The position numbers were made by a program, and so were the translations under genes. Positions 8,607-17,569 of a DNA stretch of 64,000 bases are shown piece after piece (the stretch's first letter is position 1; each line of letters starts with the position of its first letter). Source of the DNA: Rossellomorea sp. BNER (GTDB lineage Bacteria; Bacillota; Bacilli; Bacillales; Bacillaceae_B); assembly GCA_024213275.1 (NCBI GenBank), contig JANAVG010000007.1, forward strand, positions 62,001-126,000. The letters run 5' to 3'. Under the pieces are notes generated by a model that saw only the letters and a program-made list of their open reading frames with translations, ran no database searches and had not been told where the DNA came from.

Positions 8607-9470
8607 TTGTCTAATCTACCAAATTCATCACTTGACATTAGTCGTGATCACCTTCATGCCGACTGTGAGAACTGCTTTGGCTTGTGCTGTGTTGCTTTAC
8701 CTTTTGCAGCTTCAGCAGATTTCGCATTTGACAAAGATAGAGGTGATCCTTGCCCTAATTTACAATCCGACTTTCGTTGTGGAATACATAGAGATCTCAG
8801 ACAGAAAGGCTTTCGAGGGTGTGCTGTTTATGAATGTTTTGGAGGAGGACAAAAGGTTTCTCAAGTTACCTTTAGTGGGAATGACTGGCGAGATAGCCCA
8901 GAAACAGCGAAGCAAATGTTTGAGGTATTTCCAATCATGCAACAACTTCATGAGATGCTTTGGTATCTGACTGAAGCGCTAACATTAAAGGCGACTCTTT
9001 CCATTCACAATAATCTCCGCGATGCACTAAAAGAGACAGAACGGCTTACTCTGCTTAGTGCTGATGATCTCATAGAATTGGACGTGCAGGCACATAGAAC
9101 AGACATAAATGTTCTACTTTTACATACTAGTGAACTAGTACGTGCTGATGCCCTTCTTAAGCATAAGAGTTCCAAAAAGCGGCAGAAAAACTATGGTCGA
9201 GGTGGCGATTTCATGGGTGCTAATTTAAAAAAAGCTGACCTAAGAGGAGCCAATTTAAGAGGAGCATACCTTATTGCTGCAGATCTCAGAGGGGCAGATT
9301 TGCGGGATTCGGATCTTATCGGGGCTGATTTGCGGGATGCTGATCTAAGTGGTGCTGACCTTACTGGAAGTATCTTTCTAACACAAGCTCAAATTAATTC
9401 AGCAACGGGGGATCTTCACACAAAGTTGCCTCCGTTACTTACACATCCCCCACACTGGTTTGCTAATTGA
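8607..9470 (+). CDS. Pentapeptide-repeat protein with Cys-rich N-terminal domain
   Basis: A 287-residue protein of two parts. Residues 15-85 contain a cysteine cluster (CENCFGLCC, later FRCGIH and [11 protein letters not shown]) that may bind a metal or iron-sulfur centre. The last quarter, about residues 205-260, is a right-handed pentapeptide-repeat helix (units like [15 protein letters not shown]), about ten coils. Pentapeptide proteins of the Qnr/MfpA type mimic DNA and protect gyrase, but this one is too short in repeats and carries an extra domain, so that role is not implied. TTG at 8607 is preceded by AAAGGAAG at good spacing. The gene stands alone between its own promoter and terminator. 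Confidence 0.8.
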   Translation: MSNLPNSSLDISRDHLHADCENCFGLCCVALPFAASADFAFDKDRGDPCPNLQSDFRCGIHRDLRQKGFRGCAVYECFGGGQKVSQVTFSGNDWRDSPETAKQMFEVFPIMQQLHEMLWYLTEALTLKATLSIHNNLRDALKETERLTLLSADDLIELDVQAHRTDINVLLLHTSELVRADALLKHKSSKKRQKNYGRGGDFMGANLKKADLRGANLRGAYLIAADLRGADLRDSDLIGADLRDADLSGADLTGSIFLTQAQINSATGDLHTKLPPLLTHPPHWFAN

Positions 9471-9597
9471 GTTATTTCTGGCAAAAAAATTATCAAGGTT
9501 CTATATAGTCAAATTTTCATTTGATATTTAAAACCATTTTAGACACCCTACAGTTCTCAAGTTGATGTTAAAATAATTCGATGTGTAAAAAGCACCT

Positions 9598-9640
9598 AAA
9601 AAGCTTTCATGGTTCTCTATATATGAAGGCTTTATTTTTT
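9598..9640 (+). terminator. Rho-independent terminator
   Basis: The arms AAGCTTTCAT and ATGAAGGCTT are followed by a T run about 130 bases after the pentapeptide gene. Nothing else was recognised between this and the adenine deaminase terminator. Confidence 0.6.
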
Positions 9641-9787
9641 TATCCTATCTTTTCTATCATCTGCTTTGTAATTCCCAAACGATTCGAGGAATGAAGGCCC
9701 CTATGTTAAAAATTTTCAATTGTTATTACTTATCTTTTTCCATTCCTTTAGCTTTCGATAAAACTATTCACGTAATTTCAAAAGAAA

Positions 9788-9813
9788 GAGTGTGAACTCA
9801 TCCGCTCACACTT
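9788..9813 (-). terminator. Rho-independent terminator of ade
   Basis: On the minus strand AAGTGTGAG pairs with TTCACACT and runs into CTTTCTTTT, just after the adenine deaminase stop codon. Confidence 0.75.
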
Positions 9814-9818
9814 AAATG

Positions 9819-11579
9819 TTACTGGAAATTTTCATGTTTGTAATTCACGTCTATATGTTTGAAGGTTTTTACGTCAAACAATCCTATATCTGTTAACTTT
9901 AGTTCTGGGATAACGGGGAGAGCCAAAAACGATAAGGTTAAAAACGGATTGAATTCCATCGTACAGCCGATTTTCTTTAACGCCTTATTTAATTCCATTA
10001 ACCTCTCATTTACGATTGATGATTGCATATCAGACATTAGGCCTGCTATTGGCAGTGGGAGAGAAGCCAATATTTCCCCGTTTTGAACGACTGCTAATCC
10101 GCCATTCATTTGTGCGGTTACTGTTACGGCTTTTATGATGTCATCATCTGTTGTTCCTGCTGCCACGACATTATGGGAATCATGAGCGACGGTTGAAGCT
10201 ATTGCCCCGTTTTTTATCCCCAATCCATTTATGATTCCTACACCAATATTATCTGTGTTTCGATGTCTTTCTATTACTGCTAATTTCAAAAAGTCTTTTT
10301 CTGTGCTGCATTGGAAAAGGCCATTCATAAAATCAACTTTTTCAATCAGATGTTTGGTCACAATGCTGTTTGGAATAATGCCAATTATGTTGGCCAAGCT
10401 ATCATCGTTAAGCTTAATTTGTAAGTGCTCACTTGTAATCCGATTAAGCCTCATGCTGTCAATAATTGAAGAGGAAGGAGAAGTTGTTGATTTTGTTCTT
10501 GCAGCCATTTCCCCATTTTTGGCCACAAGCTTCCCACTTTTAAATACCAAATCAACTTGAATATTTTTAAGATCATCAATAATTAAAAAATCTGCTTCAT
10601 ATCCCGGAGCAATGGCCCCCTTATGTTTAAGGCCGAAGCATTCTGCTGCATTCAAAGTTGCCATTTGTATAGCGAGAAGAGGGTTTAAACCATCTCTAAT
10701 GGCCACCCGTACATTATGATCGATGCTGCCTTCACTGATGATGTCATCTAGATGTTTATCGTCGGTTACAAACAGACAACGGCGGGTATTTTTCTCATTA
10801 ACAGCTTTTAAAAGGGCTGTTAAATCTCTTGCGGCTGAACCTTCCCGCAGCATGACGTACATTCCTTTACGCAGCCGGTCTAATGCTTCTTCAGAAGTTA
10901 CGCATTCATGATCAGTTCGGATGCCTGCAGCCATATAAATGTTAATACCGTCTGAATCGATTCCCGCGGCATGCCCATCTATCCTTTTTCCTTTTAAAGA
11001 GGCAGACACAAGCTTGTTAAGCATTTCTTCTTCATTATGAAAAACAGCCGGGTAATTCATTACCTCCCCAAGACCTAGGACTCTTGGATGCGCATAAAAC
11101 GATTCCAATTGTTCATAATTTAATACAGCTCCTGCGTTTTCAAAAGTTGTGGCAGGAACACAGGATGGAAGCATAAAGAAAACATCTAGCGGAATTCCTT
11201 CAGAAGATTTGATCATATATTCTATACCCAGTGCTCCGCTGACATTTGCAATTTCATGAGGATCTGCAATGACAGACGTTACCCCATTAGGGAGAACTAC
11301 ATTAGAAAATTCTGCTGGTGTGATCATTGCAGACTCAATATGAACATGCCCATCAATGAATCCAGGAGCAATGTATTTTCCTGAGACATCTATTGTTTCA
11401 TAACCTTCATATCTGCCAACCCCAGCAAAATAGCCATCTGCAATGGCTAAATCCCCTTCCAAAATTTCATGAGTAAAAACATTAACGATTTTCCCGTTTT
11501 TTATAACAAGATCGGCAGGAGTTCTTTTAGCTGCCACATCAATTCTCTTTTTCAGCTGTTCAATTGTTTGCTTCAACAA
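9819..11579 (-). CDS. ade: Adenine deaminase
   Basis: A 586-residue amidohydrolase, the usual length for bacterial adenine deaminase, which converts adenine to hypoxanthine and ammonia. Metal-binding GFIDGHVHIES is at about residue 75, DPHEIANVSG follows, then the family-typical GHAAGIDSDG, VTDDKHLDDI and the C-terminal domain with VAHDSHNVVAAGTTDDD. AAAGGAGGA lies just before two adjacent TTG codons, either of which may be the start. It is the last gene of the purine catabolism block. A decayed purine permease lies directly upstream and a truncated second ade copy sits 6 kb further up. Hypoxanthine produced here would feed the xanthine dehydrogenase encoded upstream. Confidence 0.95.
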   Translation of the reverse strand: MLKQTIEQLKKRIDVAAKRTPADLVIKNGKIVNVFTHEILEGDLAIADGYFAGVGRYEGYETIDVSGKYIAPGFIDGHVHIESAMITPAEFSNVVLPNGVTSVIADPHEIANVSGALGIEYMIKSSEGIPLDVFFMLPSCVPATTFENAGAVLNYEQLESFYAHPRVLGLGEVMNYPAVFHNEEEMLNKLVSASLKGKRIDGHAAGIDSDGINIYMAAGIRTDHECVTSEEALDRLRKGMYVMLREGSAARDLTALLKAVNEKNTRRCLFVTDDKHLDDIISEGSIDHNVRVAIRDGLNPLLAIQMATLNAAECFGLKHKGAIAPGYEADFLIIDDLKNIQVDLVFKSGKLVAKNGEMAARTKSTTSPSSSIIDSMRLNRITSEHLQIKLNDDSLANIIGIIPNSIVTKHLIEKVDFMNGLFQCSTEKDFLKLAVIERHRNTDNIGVGIINGLGIKNGAIASTVAHDSHNVVAAGTTDDDIIKAVTVTAQMNGGLAVVQNGEILASLPLPIAGLMSDMQSSIVNERLMELNKALKKIGCTMEFNPFLTLSFLALPVIPELKLTDIGLFDVKTFKHIDVNYKHENFQ

Positions 11580-11609
11580 GGACTCCTCCTTTTATATGGG
11601 ATTGTGTCA

Positions 11610-11800
11610 TTAATACCAGCCCATAATAAAGTTAATAATGAAAGCAATACTGACGGAATTTATAATCCAATGAATTTGATTTCTTTTTCCCAGTGAGCAG
11701 TTTTAATACAGTATAAGAGATAAAACCGAATGCTAAATATCAAAGGTATCAATACGATCATTAAAAAGACTGGAATTACATCTAGAAATTCTCCGAAACT
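11610..11800 (-). pseudogene. Remnant of a purine permease (AzgA/PbuG-like), C-terminal end
   Basis: In three minus-strand frames the region still spells the end of a purine permease: FGEFLDVIPVFLMIVLIPL followed by SI, then FGFISYTVLKLLTGKK, then IHWIINSVSIAFIINFIMG and a stop. In intact adenine/guanine/hypoxanthine permeases these segments are contiguous (IPAFLT..PLTYSI..GIAFGFISY..LLTGK..HW). At least two indels break the frame and all upstream sequence is gone. It sits between the xdhC genes and ade, exactly where a purine importer would make sense, so it is a lost transport gene. Confidence 0.75.
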
Positions 11801-11949
11801 AATATAGTTGATTTAGTTAAGCATGAGGGCGGAAGACCGGACCTAAAATCTTTGTCAATCCAATCATGGACATGAAAGATACTTAATGGATTACATTACA
11901 ATTCGCTTTTTAATCATACAGAAGCGTATTGATATTTTTTACACATGGT

Positions 11950-12264
11950 TCACAGCGGTTCGATAAATACATCCATTATGCCTCCGCAAATGCCTCCATC
12001 TTCATAAAGCAGCCCGCTTGTAAGGTCCACACGATGCTGAGCAGGAAGGTTTGTTTGAATGACCTCAATAGCTTTTTCAATTACTGCTGCTTCACCGCAG
12101 CCACCGCCGATTGTTCCTTCTATTTTTCCGCAATCAAAGATAATCATTCTGCTGCCTGCTTTGCGGGGGGTAGAACCTTTTGTGCGAATAATGGAAGCTA
12201 CTGCTGCTTTTTCCCCCCCTTTCCTAATTTCAATCGCGCGTTTTATGAGTTGAAGCTGCTCCAT
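11950..12264 (-). CDS. XdhC/CoxI N-terminal domain protein
   Basis: A 104-residue protein corresponding only to the N-terminal XdhC/CoxI domain: ASIIRTKGSTPRKAGSRM, TIGGGCGEAAVIEKA and GGICGGIMDVFIEPL, with the conserved GGGCGE and CGG cysteines. XdhC proteins hand a sulfurated molybdenum cofactor to xanthine dehydrogenase. ATG at 12264 has AGAGGGGG upstream and lies inside the end of the preceding gene (35-bp overlap in another frame), so the two are coupled. The Rossmann half of XdhC is supplied by that neighbour, so the function appears split over two polypeptides. Confidence 0.85.
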   Translation of the reverse strand: MEQLQLIKRAIEIRKGGEKAAVASIIRTKGSTPRKAGSRMIIFDCGKIEGTIGGGCGEAAVIEKAIEVIQTNLPAQHRVDLTSGLLYEDGGICGGIMDVFIEPL

Positions 12265-13075
12265 TTTGAACCCCCTCTTGAAACCCAAGCTTGGCGTATT
12301 TTCTTACTTTTTCACTCAAGGAGTGACCGGATTTTTGATTTTTTACTTTTACAATTTCTGCCATTATGCTAACGGCAATTTCAGATGGGGTCTCTGCCCC
12401 TATATCAAGTCCAACAGGGGTGTAAAGCTGGTCAAAATAATCATCAGGGAAGTCCTGTTTCAGTTCTTCAAAAACGCCGGATATTCGCCTTCTGCTGCCG
12501 ATCATCCCAATATAGGCTGGTTTTTCATTACGGTTTAATAGCTCTCTTAAACTCAAAACATCATATTTATGTCCTCTTGTCAGCAGGAGAATATAGGTTT
12601 TATCAGATAATTTGACAGTTTGAAAATATTGGAGATAAGGCCTGCAAATAACCTGATCTGCAAGAGGGAAACGATCCCTGCTGGCAAATTCAGCCCGGTC
12701 ATCCAGTACAGTGACAAAAAAGCCAAGCATTCTACCCATTTCTGCAACCGGTTCACAAACATGGCCACCACCGGCAATGATTAAGTGAATGGGAGCAGGG
12801 AAATATTCTGCAAACCACTCTATTGAGTCCTCGTTCCACTGCAAATCTATCGTGCCGGACCGATTTTTTTTTATTAGCTTTTCGCACTTTTCTATCAAAC
12901 TTTTGTTTAAATCTAACGAAATTGGGTCTTCAGTATAAAAATCTCCATCAGGCCATAATAGAGCTTTTGCGCCAATTAATTGCTTTTCAGGATGGTTGGT
13001 AATTGTTAATAAGAATGTATTTTTTCGTTCATTAAGGGCTTCAGTGAGTTTTTCATACATACTCTCATTCATCAT
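12230..13075 (-). CDS. pucA: XdhC family protein (Rossmann-domain part), PucA-like
   Basis: A 281-residue protein. Its C-terminal two thirds is the XdhC Rossmann domain: HLIIAGGGHVCEPVAEMGRMLGF, VLDDRAEFASRDRFPLAD, ILLLTRGHKYDVLSL, YIGMIGSRRR and PVGLDIGAETPSEIAVSI, all hallmark motifs. The N-terminal 100 residues lack the GGGCGE motif of the cofactor-binding domain, which is present in the next gene. It is expected to help insert or sulfurate the molybdenum cofactor in xanthine dehydrogenase. AAGGTGA precedes the ATG by 6 bases. It follows the molybdenum-subunit gene by only 6 bases. Confidence 0.85.
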   Translation of the reverse strand: MMNESMYEKLTEALNERKNTFLLTITNHPEKQLIGAKALLWPDGDFYTEDPISLDLNKSLIEKCEKLIKKNRSGTIDLQWNEDSIEWFAEYFPAPIHLIIAGGGHVCEPVAEMGRMLGFFVTVLDDRAEFASRDRFPLADQVICRPYLQYFQTVKLSDKTYILLLTRGHKYDVLSLRELLNRNEKPAYIGMIGSRRRISGVFEELKQDFPDDYFDQLYTPVGLDIGAETPSEIAVSIMAEIVKVKNQKSGHSLSEKVRKYAKLGFQEGVQNGAASTHKTRD

Positions 13076-13081
13076 ATCGGG

Positions 13082-15388
13082 TCACCTTGCAGATTGGATA
13101 TTTTTATTTTTTAAGGCTTTTAATGCATTAAAAACTCTTTCAGGTGTTGCCGGAAGATGCTTGATCCTTGCGCCTGTTGCATCATAAATAGCAGACATGA
13201 TAGCTGGAATAATCGGGATCATGACAACTTCTCCGATACCTTTCGCCCCAAATGGTCCTGAATGTTCAGCTTCCTCGACTGGAAATGTTTCAATTAGTGG
13301 AGTTTCTCGAATAGTAGGGATGATATAGTCTGTGAAGTTTCGTGTTTTATGATAGCCTTCTTCAATTAATACATCTTCGAACAATGTGTAGCCAATACCC
13401 ATAACAGCTCCGCCTTCTGCCTGGCCCTCTAGTCCCTGCGGATTGATCACCTTGCCGGCATCAGGAATAGATACAACTCGAAGAACGTCTGTTTCACCTG
13501 TTAATGTATCAACCTCTACCATCACAACATGTGTCAGATAGCCATAAAGATGATGTGGTGCTCCGTCTGATCCTTCGATTGCTTTCTTTTCTTTTGGAAG
13601 GAAGAAGTGACCTTCCACTCGAGTTTGTTTCCTTTTCTGATAGAGGTAATCAAATATAGACTTATATGTTAGGCATGATCCGTTTGCTGCTATGCTATTA
13701 GGATTAACCTCTACTTTTGATGCAGGAACCTCAAGCATTTCTGCGGCCGTTTCCGTAAGTAGTTTAAGCATATTGGGTGCTGCTGTAGCAACAGCTCTGC
13801 CTCCTGTATAGGTAGAACGGGATGCGGTCACAGTACCTCCGTCCATCGTTTTGGAGGTGTCTCCTTGAACCACTTTGATTTGGCTTATATCACATTTAAG
13901 GATTTCAGCGGCTACTTGCGCATAGACTGTGCCATTTCCTCCGCCGATTTCTTCACAGCCAACTGCAACAAGGAATTTTCCGTCAGGCAAAAGTTCTATG
14001 GATGCTGAGCCATAATCAGGTAATCCTATTCCCATGCCAATTCCATGAAAGGATGTAGCAAGGGAGACTCCTCTTTTTTTCCAAGGTTCACTGACATCCG
14101 CTTTGTATTTTTCCCTGTTTTTCCATAGATCACAATTTTCTGCGGTTTCAAGGGTTTTAAAAGTACCTACGCTCGTTTTTACGATATGACCAATGCTTGA
14201 AGTTTCTCCTTGGTGATAGACATTTTTCTTGCGAATTTCGATAGGGTCCATTACTAGCCTCTCTGCAATCATATCTAAATGAGTTTCAATGCCCATACAG
14301 ACTTGATTGACTCCAAACCCTCTAAAAGCTCCTGCTATCCCATTATTCGTATATACACAGTACCCTTCCAGGTTTACATTTGGGATTTTATAAGGACCGC
14401 ATGAATGTTCAATGGCAAGTGCAATAACGGCTCCGCCAAGCGATGCATAAGCTCCTGTATCAGCAACAGCCCTAACTTCGTTTGCTAATAAAGTGCCGTC
14501 TTTTTTCGCAGCTGTTTTCATATGGACCTTGAAAGGATGCCGTTTTATACCAGCTATCACCGATTCTTCACGGCTGTAATGAATTTTTACAGGACGGCCA
14601 TTCGTATGCATAGCTAGAAGAGCGAGGTAAATCTGGACTGTTATTTCATCCTTTCCGCCAAAAGCTCCTCCAATTGGACTGGAAAAGACTCGGATCCGCT
14701 CAGGATTGTAAGCGAGCGCACGTGCGATTTGCATTCTGTCGCGATAGGCATATTGGCCAGGACAGCGAATGGTGATGAAGCCGTCCTCATCCATTACACC
14801 CCATCCGCCCTCTGTTTCAATAAAAGCATGCATTTGGCGGGGGGAGTAAAAGGTGTTTTCAACGATTATATCTGCTTCCTGATAGGCTTGATCAACCTCA
14901 CCATTTATGATTTTTACGTGGCTGTGGATATTCCCGTCAGGGTGGAGGTTTAGAGCTGTTGGTGACATAGCCTGTTCAGCATCTGAAATCACTTCAAGCT
15001 GTTCATAGTCAACCTCGATTAATTCAAGCGCCTGTTCTGCAATTTCCTGGGTTTCTGCCGCAACCAAAGCAATCGCATCACCCGTACACCGGACGACTTT
15101 AGAGCATAGTACCGGCTGATCGGGAATAACGATGCCGAAGCCGTTAAATCCAGGAATGTCTTGATGGGTAAGCACAGTTACAACACCTGACAGCTGTTCA
15201 GCCTTTTTTGTATTGATTGATTTTATCTTGGCATGAGGGTATTTTGCGCGTAGAACTTTTCCCCACAGCATATTGTCGAACTGGTAATCGGTCATGTATT
15301 TTAATTCACCTGTCACCTTTTCAGGTCCATCAATTCGTTTGACCCTTTTTCCTATCCAATTTAAGGTTTCTGTATTATTGTTCTCCAT
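13082..15388 (-). CDS. pucD: Xanthine dehydrogenase, molybdenum-binding subunit
   Basis: A 768-residue catalytic subunit of a molybdenum hydroxylase that oxidises hypoxanthine and xanthine to urate. The start carries the aldehyde/xanthine dehydrogenase hammerhead (GKRVKRIDGPEKVTGELKY). Cofactor contacts follow in GGAFGGKDE and AGAFRGFGVNQ, then GCEEIGGGNGTVYAQ. The active-site Glu is in GPFGAKGIGEVV near the end. AAGGAGGTGGG precedes the ATG, which overlaps the pucC stop by 14 bases. Gene content and order pucE-B-C-D-xdhC on one strand match a Bacillus puc operon in rearranged order (B. subtilis has pucABCDE). Confidence 0.93.
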   Translation of the reverse strand: MENNNTETLNWIGKRVKRIDGPEKVTGELKYMTDYQFDNMLWGKVLRAKYPHAKIKSINTKKAEQLSGVVTVLTHQDIPGFNGFGIVIPDQPVLCSKVVRCTGDAIALVAAETQEIAEQALELIEVDYEQLEVISDAEQAMSPTALNLHPDGNIHSHVKIINGEVDQAYQEADIIVENTFYSPRQMHAFIETEGGWGVMDEDGFITIRCPGQYAYRDRMQIARALAYNPERIRVFSSPIGGAFGGKDEITVQIYLALLAMHTNGRPVKIHYSREESVIAGIKRHPFKVHMKTAAKKDGTLLANEVRAVADTGAYASLGGAVIALAIEHSCGPYKIPNVNLEGYCVYTNNGIAGAFRGFGVNQVCMGIETHLDMIAERLVMDPIEIRKKNVYHQGETSSIGHIVKTSVGTFKTLETAENCDLWKNREKYKADVSEPWKKRGVSLATSFHGIGMGIGLPDYGSASIELLPDGKFLVAVGCEEIGGGNGTVYAQVAAEILKCDISQIKVVQGDTSKTMDGGTVTASRSTYTGGRAVATAAPNMLKLLTETAAEMLEVPASKVEVNPNSIAANGSCLTYKSIFDYLYQKRKQTRVEGHFFLPKEKKAIEGSDGAPHHLYGYLTHVVMVEVDTLTGETDVLRVVSIPDAGKVINPQGLEGQAEGGAVMGIGYTLFEDVLIEEGYHKTRNFTDYIIPTIRETPLIETFPVEEAEHSGPFGAKGIGEVVMIPIIPAIMSAIYDATGARIKHLPATPERVFNALKALKNKNIQSAR

Positions 15389-16259
15389 CGTTTTCCCACC
15401 TCCTTAAAAGTCGATATAATCCTCGTTCGAGCAGCGAGCTGGCCATATCTCTTCGGTATGCGGCAGTTGCTCGTCCATCCGTTATCGGCATCACCTCTTT
15501 CCAGGCGATTTTTCCGATATTTTGAATCATTTCATCTGTCAAAGGCTGGTGTGTCAGTAATGCCTCACATTTTTTTGCCCTGATAATGGTGGGTGCTACG
15601 GCCCCAAAGGCAATTTTTCCGCCCAGGCATTTATGATCCTTACCCATTAAAAGCGAAATAGCTACATTCACGATTGAAATAGATTGTGCTTTTCTTGGAC
15701 CGAGCTTTTGAAAAATACCGATTTCATTTGCTTTTTGGGGTGGGATGATAATGTTTGTAATCATTTCTTTTTTCTTTAAAATCGTTTTTCCTGGGCCTAC
15801 AAAGAATTCTTCGATTGGTACCAAACGCACAGAAGTCATGGAGCGCAGCTCAATGACTGCACCGAGTACATAAAGTGCTGGGATGGTGTCCCCTGCAGGT
15901 GAAGCAGTCCCGATATTTCCCCCGATTGTTCCCATATTTTGCATTTGAATGGCACCTACTTCTCGGGTAGCCTCCACTAATACATCGGCTTTCTTTTGAA
16001 GCAGGGTGTGTCGAATGATATCAGTGTGTGTTGTTAATGGTCCAATGTGGATGGCTCCGTCCTTTTCTGAAATGTAACGCAATTCATGTAAACCTTTGAT
16101 GTTTATCCAAACTTCTGGGCGCCATTTTCCTTCCTTCATCCTCACTGCTGCATCAGTCCCGCCCGCTATCAATCTATGGTCAATGCTTTTATCGGATAGC
16201 AACTTTAAGCATTCTTGTAAAGAGACAGGGGAGACGAGGTCAATTTCAGAGATTAGCAT
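15375..16259 (-). CDS. pucC: Xanthine dehydrogenase, FAD-binding subunit
   Basis: A 294-residue FAD subunit of the CoxM/CutM type. The FAD-binding motifs are LIAGGTDAAVRMKEG and TIGGNIGTASPAGDTIPAL; the C-terminal domain has GRATAAYRRDMASSLL. It passes electrons from the iron-sulfur subunit to NAD. ATG at 16259 is chosen because GGAGGA lies 9 bases upstream; a TTG two codons earlier is too close to that site. It starts 2 bases after the pucB stop and its end overlaps pucD. Confidence 0.92.
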   Translation of the reverse strand: MLISEIDLVSPVSLQECLKLLSDKSIDHRLIAGGTDAAVRMKEGKWRPEVWINIKGLHELRYISEKDGAIHIGPLTTHTDIIRHTLLQKKADVLVEATREVGAIQMQNMGTIGGNIGTASPAGDTIPALYVLGAVIELRSMTSVRLVPIEEFFVGPGKTILKKKEMITNIIIPPQKANEIGIFQKLGPRKAQSISIVNVAISLLMGKDHKCLGGKIAFGAVAPTIIRAKKCEALLTHQPLTDEMIQNIGKIAWKEVMPITDGRATAAYRRDMASSLLERGLYRLLRRWENDGEQ

Positions 16260-16261
16260 GG

Positions 16262-16864
16262 TCAACGGTCCTCCTTCAATTGCTGTTTTAAAGCCATATG
16301 ATAATCATCCAGGGTGTTAAGGTTCAGTAGAATTGCTGGATTGTCTACAGATACTTCTATAACCGTATCTTTATATTTTTGAAAAATGCTCCTAAGACCC
16401 ATTGTTTCTTCATTGATGGTGAGCAGATCATTGTGTAATGTACCGGAAAAAAGAACGGGATGGCCTCTTTTTCCGAGGAAAACAGGTACTGCAATGAGGT
16501 GATCACTGCCTGCAAGTGTTTTAGAAAGACTATTAATGGTATCAGTGTCTAAAGGCTGATCTAATGCTACTATTAAAATGTTGTTTTTTGGATTTTTCAT
16601 AGCTTGAAGCCCAGACAAGATTGAAGAACATTTCCCGATTGGATATTTTTTATTAAACTCCATCCTTACCGGATAATATTTTGCTAGTTTTATAAAATGT
16701 TCTGCCTGATAGCCAACTATGACAAGGATTTCTTCCACGGATGATTTTTCTAGTGTCATCAGCTGGTGCTCAAATAATGTTACTCCCTTCCAAGGAAGGA
16801 GACCTTTTAATTTGCCCATACGGCTTGACTGTCCGGCTGCAAGAAGAATGGCTGTCACACCCAT
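16262..16864 (-). CDS. pucB: MobA-like molybdenum cofactor nucleotidyltransferase
   Basis: A 200-residue NTP-transferase beginning GVTAILLAAGQSSRMGKLKGLLPW, the classic LAAGxSxRMG/K nucleotide-binding loop, with IVALDQPLD (metal-binding Asp) and GKRGHPVLFSG. Such MocA/PucB proteins attach CMP to molybdopterin for the xanthine dehydrogenase family. Its ATG shares bases with the pucE stop (TAATG), and pucC follows 2 bases after its end, so it is tightly embedded in the operon. Confidence 0.9.
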   Translation of the reverse strand: MGVTAILLAAGQSSRMGKLKGLLPWKGVTLFEHQLMTLEKSSVEEILVIVGYQAEHFIKLAKYYPVRMEFNKKYPIGKCSSILSGLQAMKNPKNNILIVALDQPLDTDTINSLSKTLAGSDHLIAVPVFLGKRGHPVLFSGTLHNDLLTINEETMGLRSIFQKYKDTVIEVSVDNPAILLNLNTLDDYHMALKQQLKEDR

Positions 16865-17358
16865 TAACTCTTTACTGTTCCTGACTCTTTAAGATTCTTC
16901 TCTGCTGCTGTTTTTACAGCCTTTATGATTTTCGAATATCCAGTACATCGGCAAAGGTTCCCGCCAAGGGCAGTCTTAATTTCATCAACAGAAGGAACAT
17001 CATCTACATCATTGAGAAAGGCCTTTGCGGATACGATGATACCCGGGGTACAGTAGCCGCATTGTGTTGCGCCTTCTTCAATAAAGGACTCCTGTATATG
17101 ATCCAGGTGAGGAGTTAATCCGACCCCTTCACAAGTAATGACATTTTGATTTTCCACCTGCCCAACAAGAATCAGACACGAACAAACCACCTCATTATTA
17201 ACAAGGACAGAACATGAGCCGCATTCTCCTTTACCGCAGCACTCTTTACTTGCTGTCAAATCCAAATCTTCTCTTAGAACATCCAACAGTGTTTTAGCAG
17301 GATGGCAAGTAATAGAGCAGGGAGCACCATTAACAGTAAAATGAATTTTTCTCATCAT
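16864..17358 (-). CDS. pucE: Xanthine dehydrogenase, [2Fe-2S] iron-sulfur subunit
   Basis: A 164-residue two-cluster ferredoxin-like subunit. The plant-type cluster is bound by CCGKGECGSC and a later Cys (VVCSC); the second cluster uses QCGYCTPG and LCRCTGY. It carries electrons between the molybdenum and FAD subunits. ATG at 17358 has TGGAGGAGTTCT directly upstream; longer in-frame extensions lack support. It is the first of the tightly packed puc genes and follows a truncated adenine deaminase copy. Confidence 0.92.
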   Translation of the reverse strand: MMRKIHFTVNGAPCSITCHPAKTLLDVLREDLDLTASKECCGKGECGSCSVLVNNEVVCSCLILVGQVENQNVITCEGVGLTPHLDHIQESFIEEGATQCGYCTPGIIVSAKAFLNDVDDVPSVDEIKTALGGNLCRCTGYSKIIKAVKTAAEKNLKESGTVKS

Positions 17359-17389
17359 AGAACTCCTCCAGTATGCACAAAGATAAATT

Positions 17390-17569
17390 TTATAAAAATT
17401 TGAAATACCCAACAACAGTGGCAATGTCTCCAAAGAATATTTCAAGGTTAATGACATCAATAAATTTCTCATTCTTAATAACTGTATCCACAGCTTCTCT
17501 TCCTGATGTTACAGAGATTCTTTTCGTTAATGGATTCTTTTCATACAGATTAGTAAAGTTTTTTATCAT
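17390..17569 (-). pseudogene. Truncated second adenine deaminase copy (N-terminal about 60 residues)
   Basis: A short open frame reads LTKRISVTSGREAVDTVIKN, then EKFIDVINLEIFFGDIATV and VGYFKFL before a stop. It aligns residue for residue with the start of the intact ade product in this window (LKKRIDVAAKRTPADLVIKN, GKIVNVFTHEILEGDLAIA, DGYFAGVG). All catalytic parts are missing. It overlaps the end of guaD by about 20 bases. This is the stump of a deleted paralogue and suggests a deletion or cluster insertion at this point. Confidence 0.7.

Noticed and set aside
11580-11949. Purine riboswitch ahead of ade
   Set aside because: No match to the conserved purine aptamer core was found; the stretch is permease debris instead.
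11929-12615. Plus-strand frames opposite the xdhC genes
   Set aside because: Antisense shadows; the minus strand carries clear XdhC motifs.
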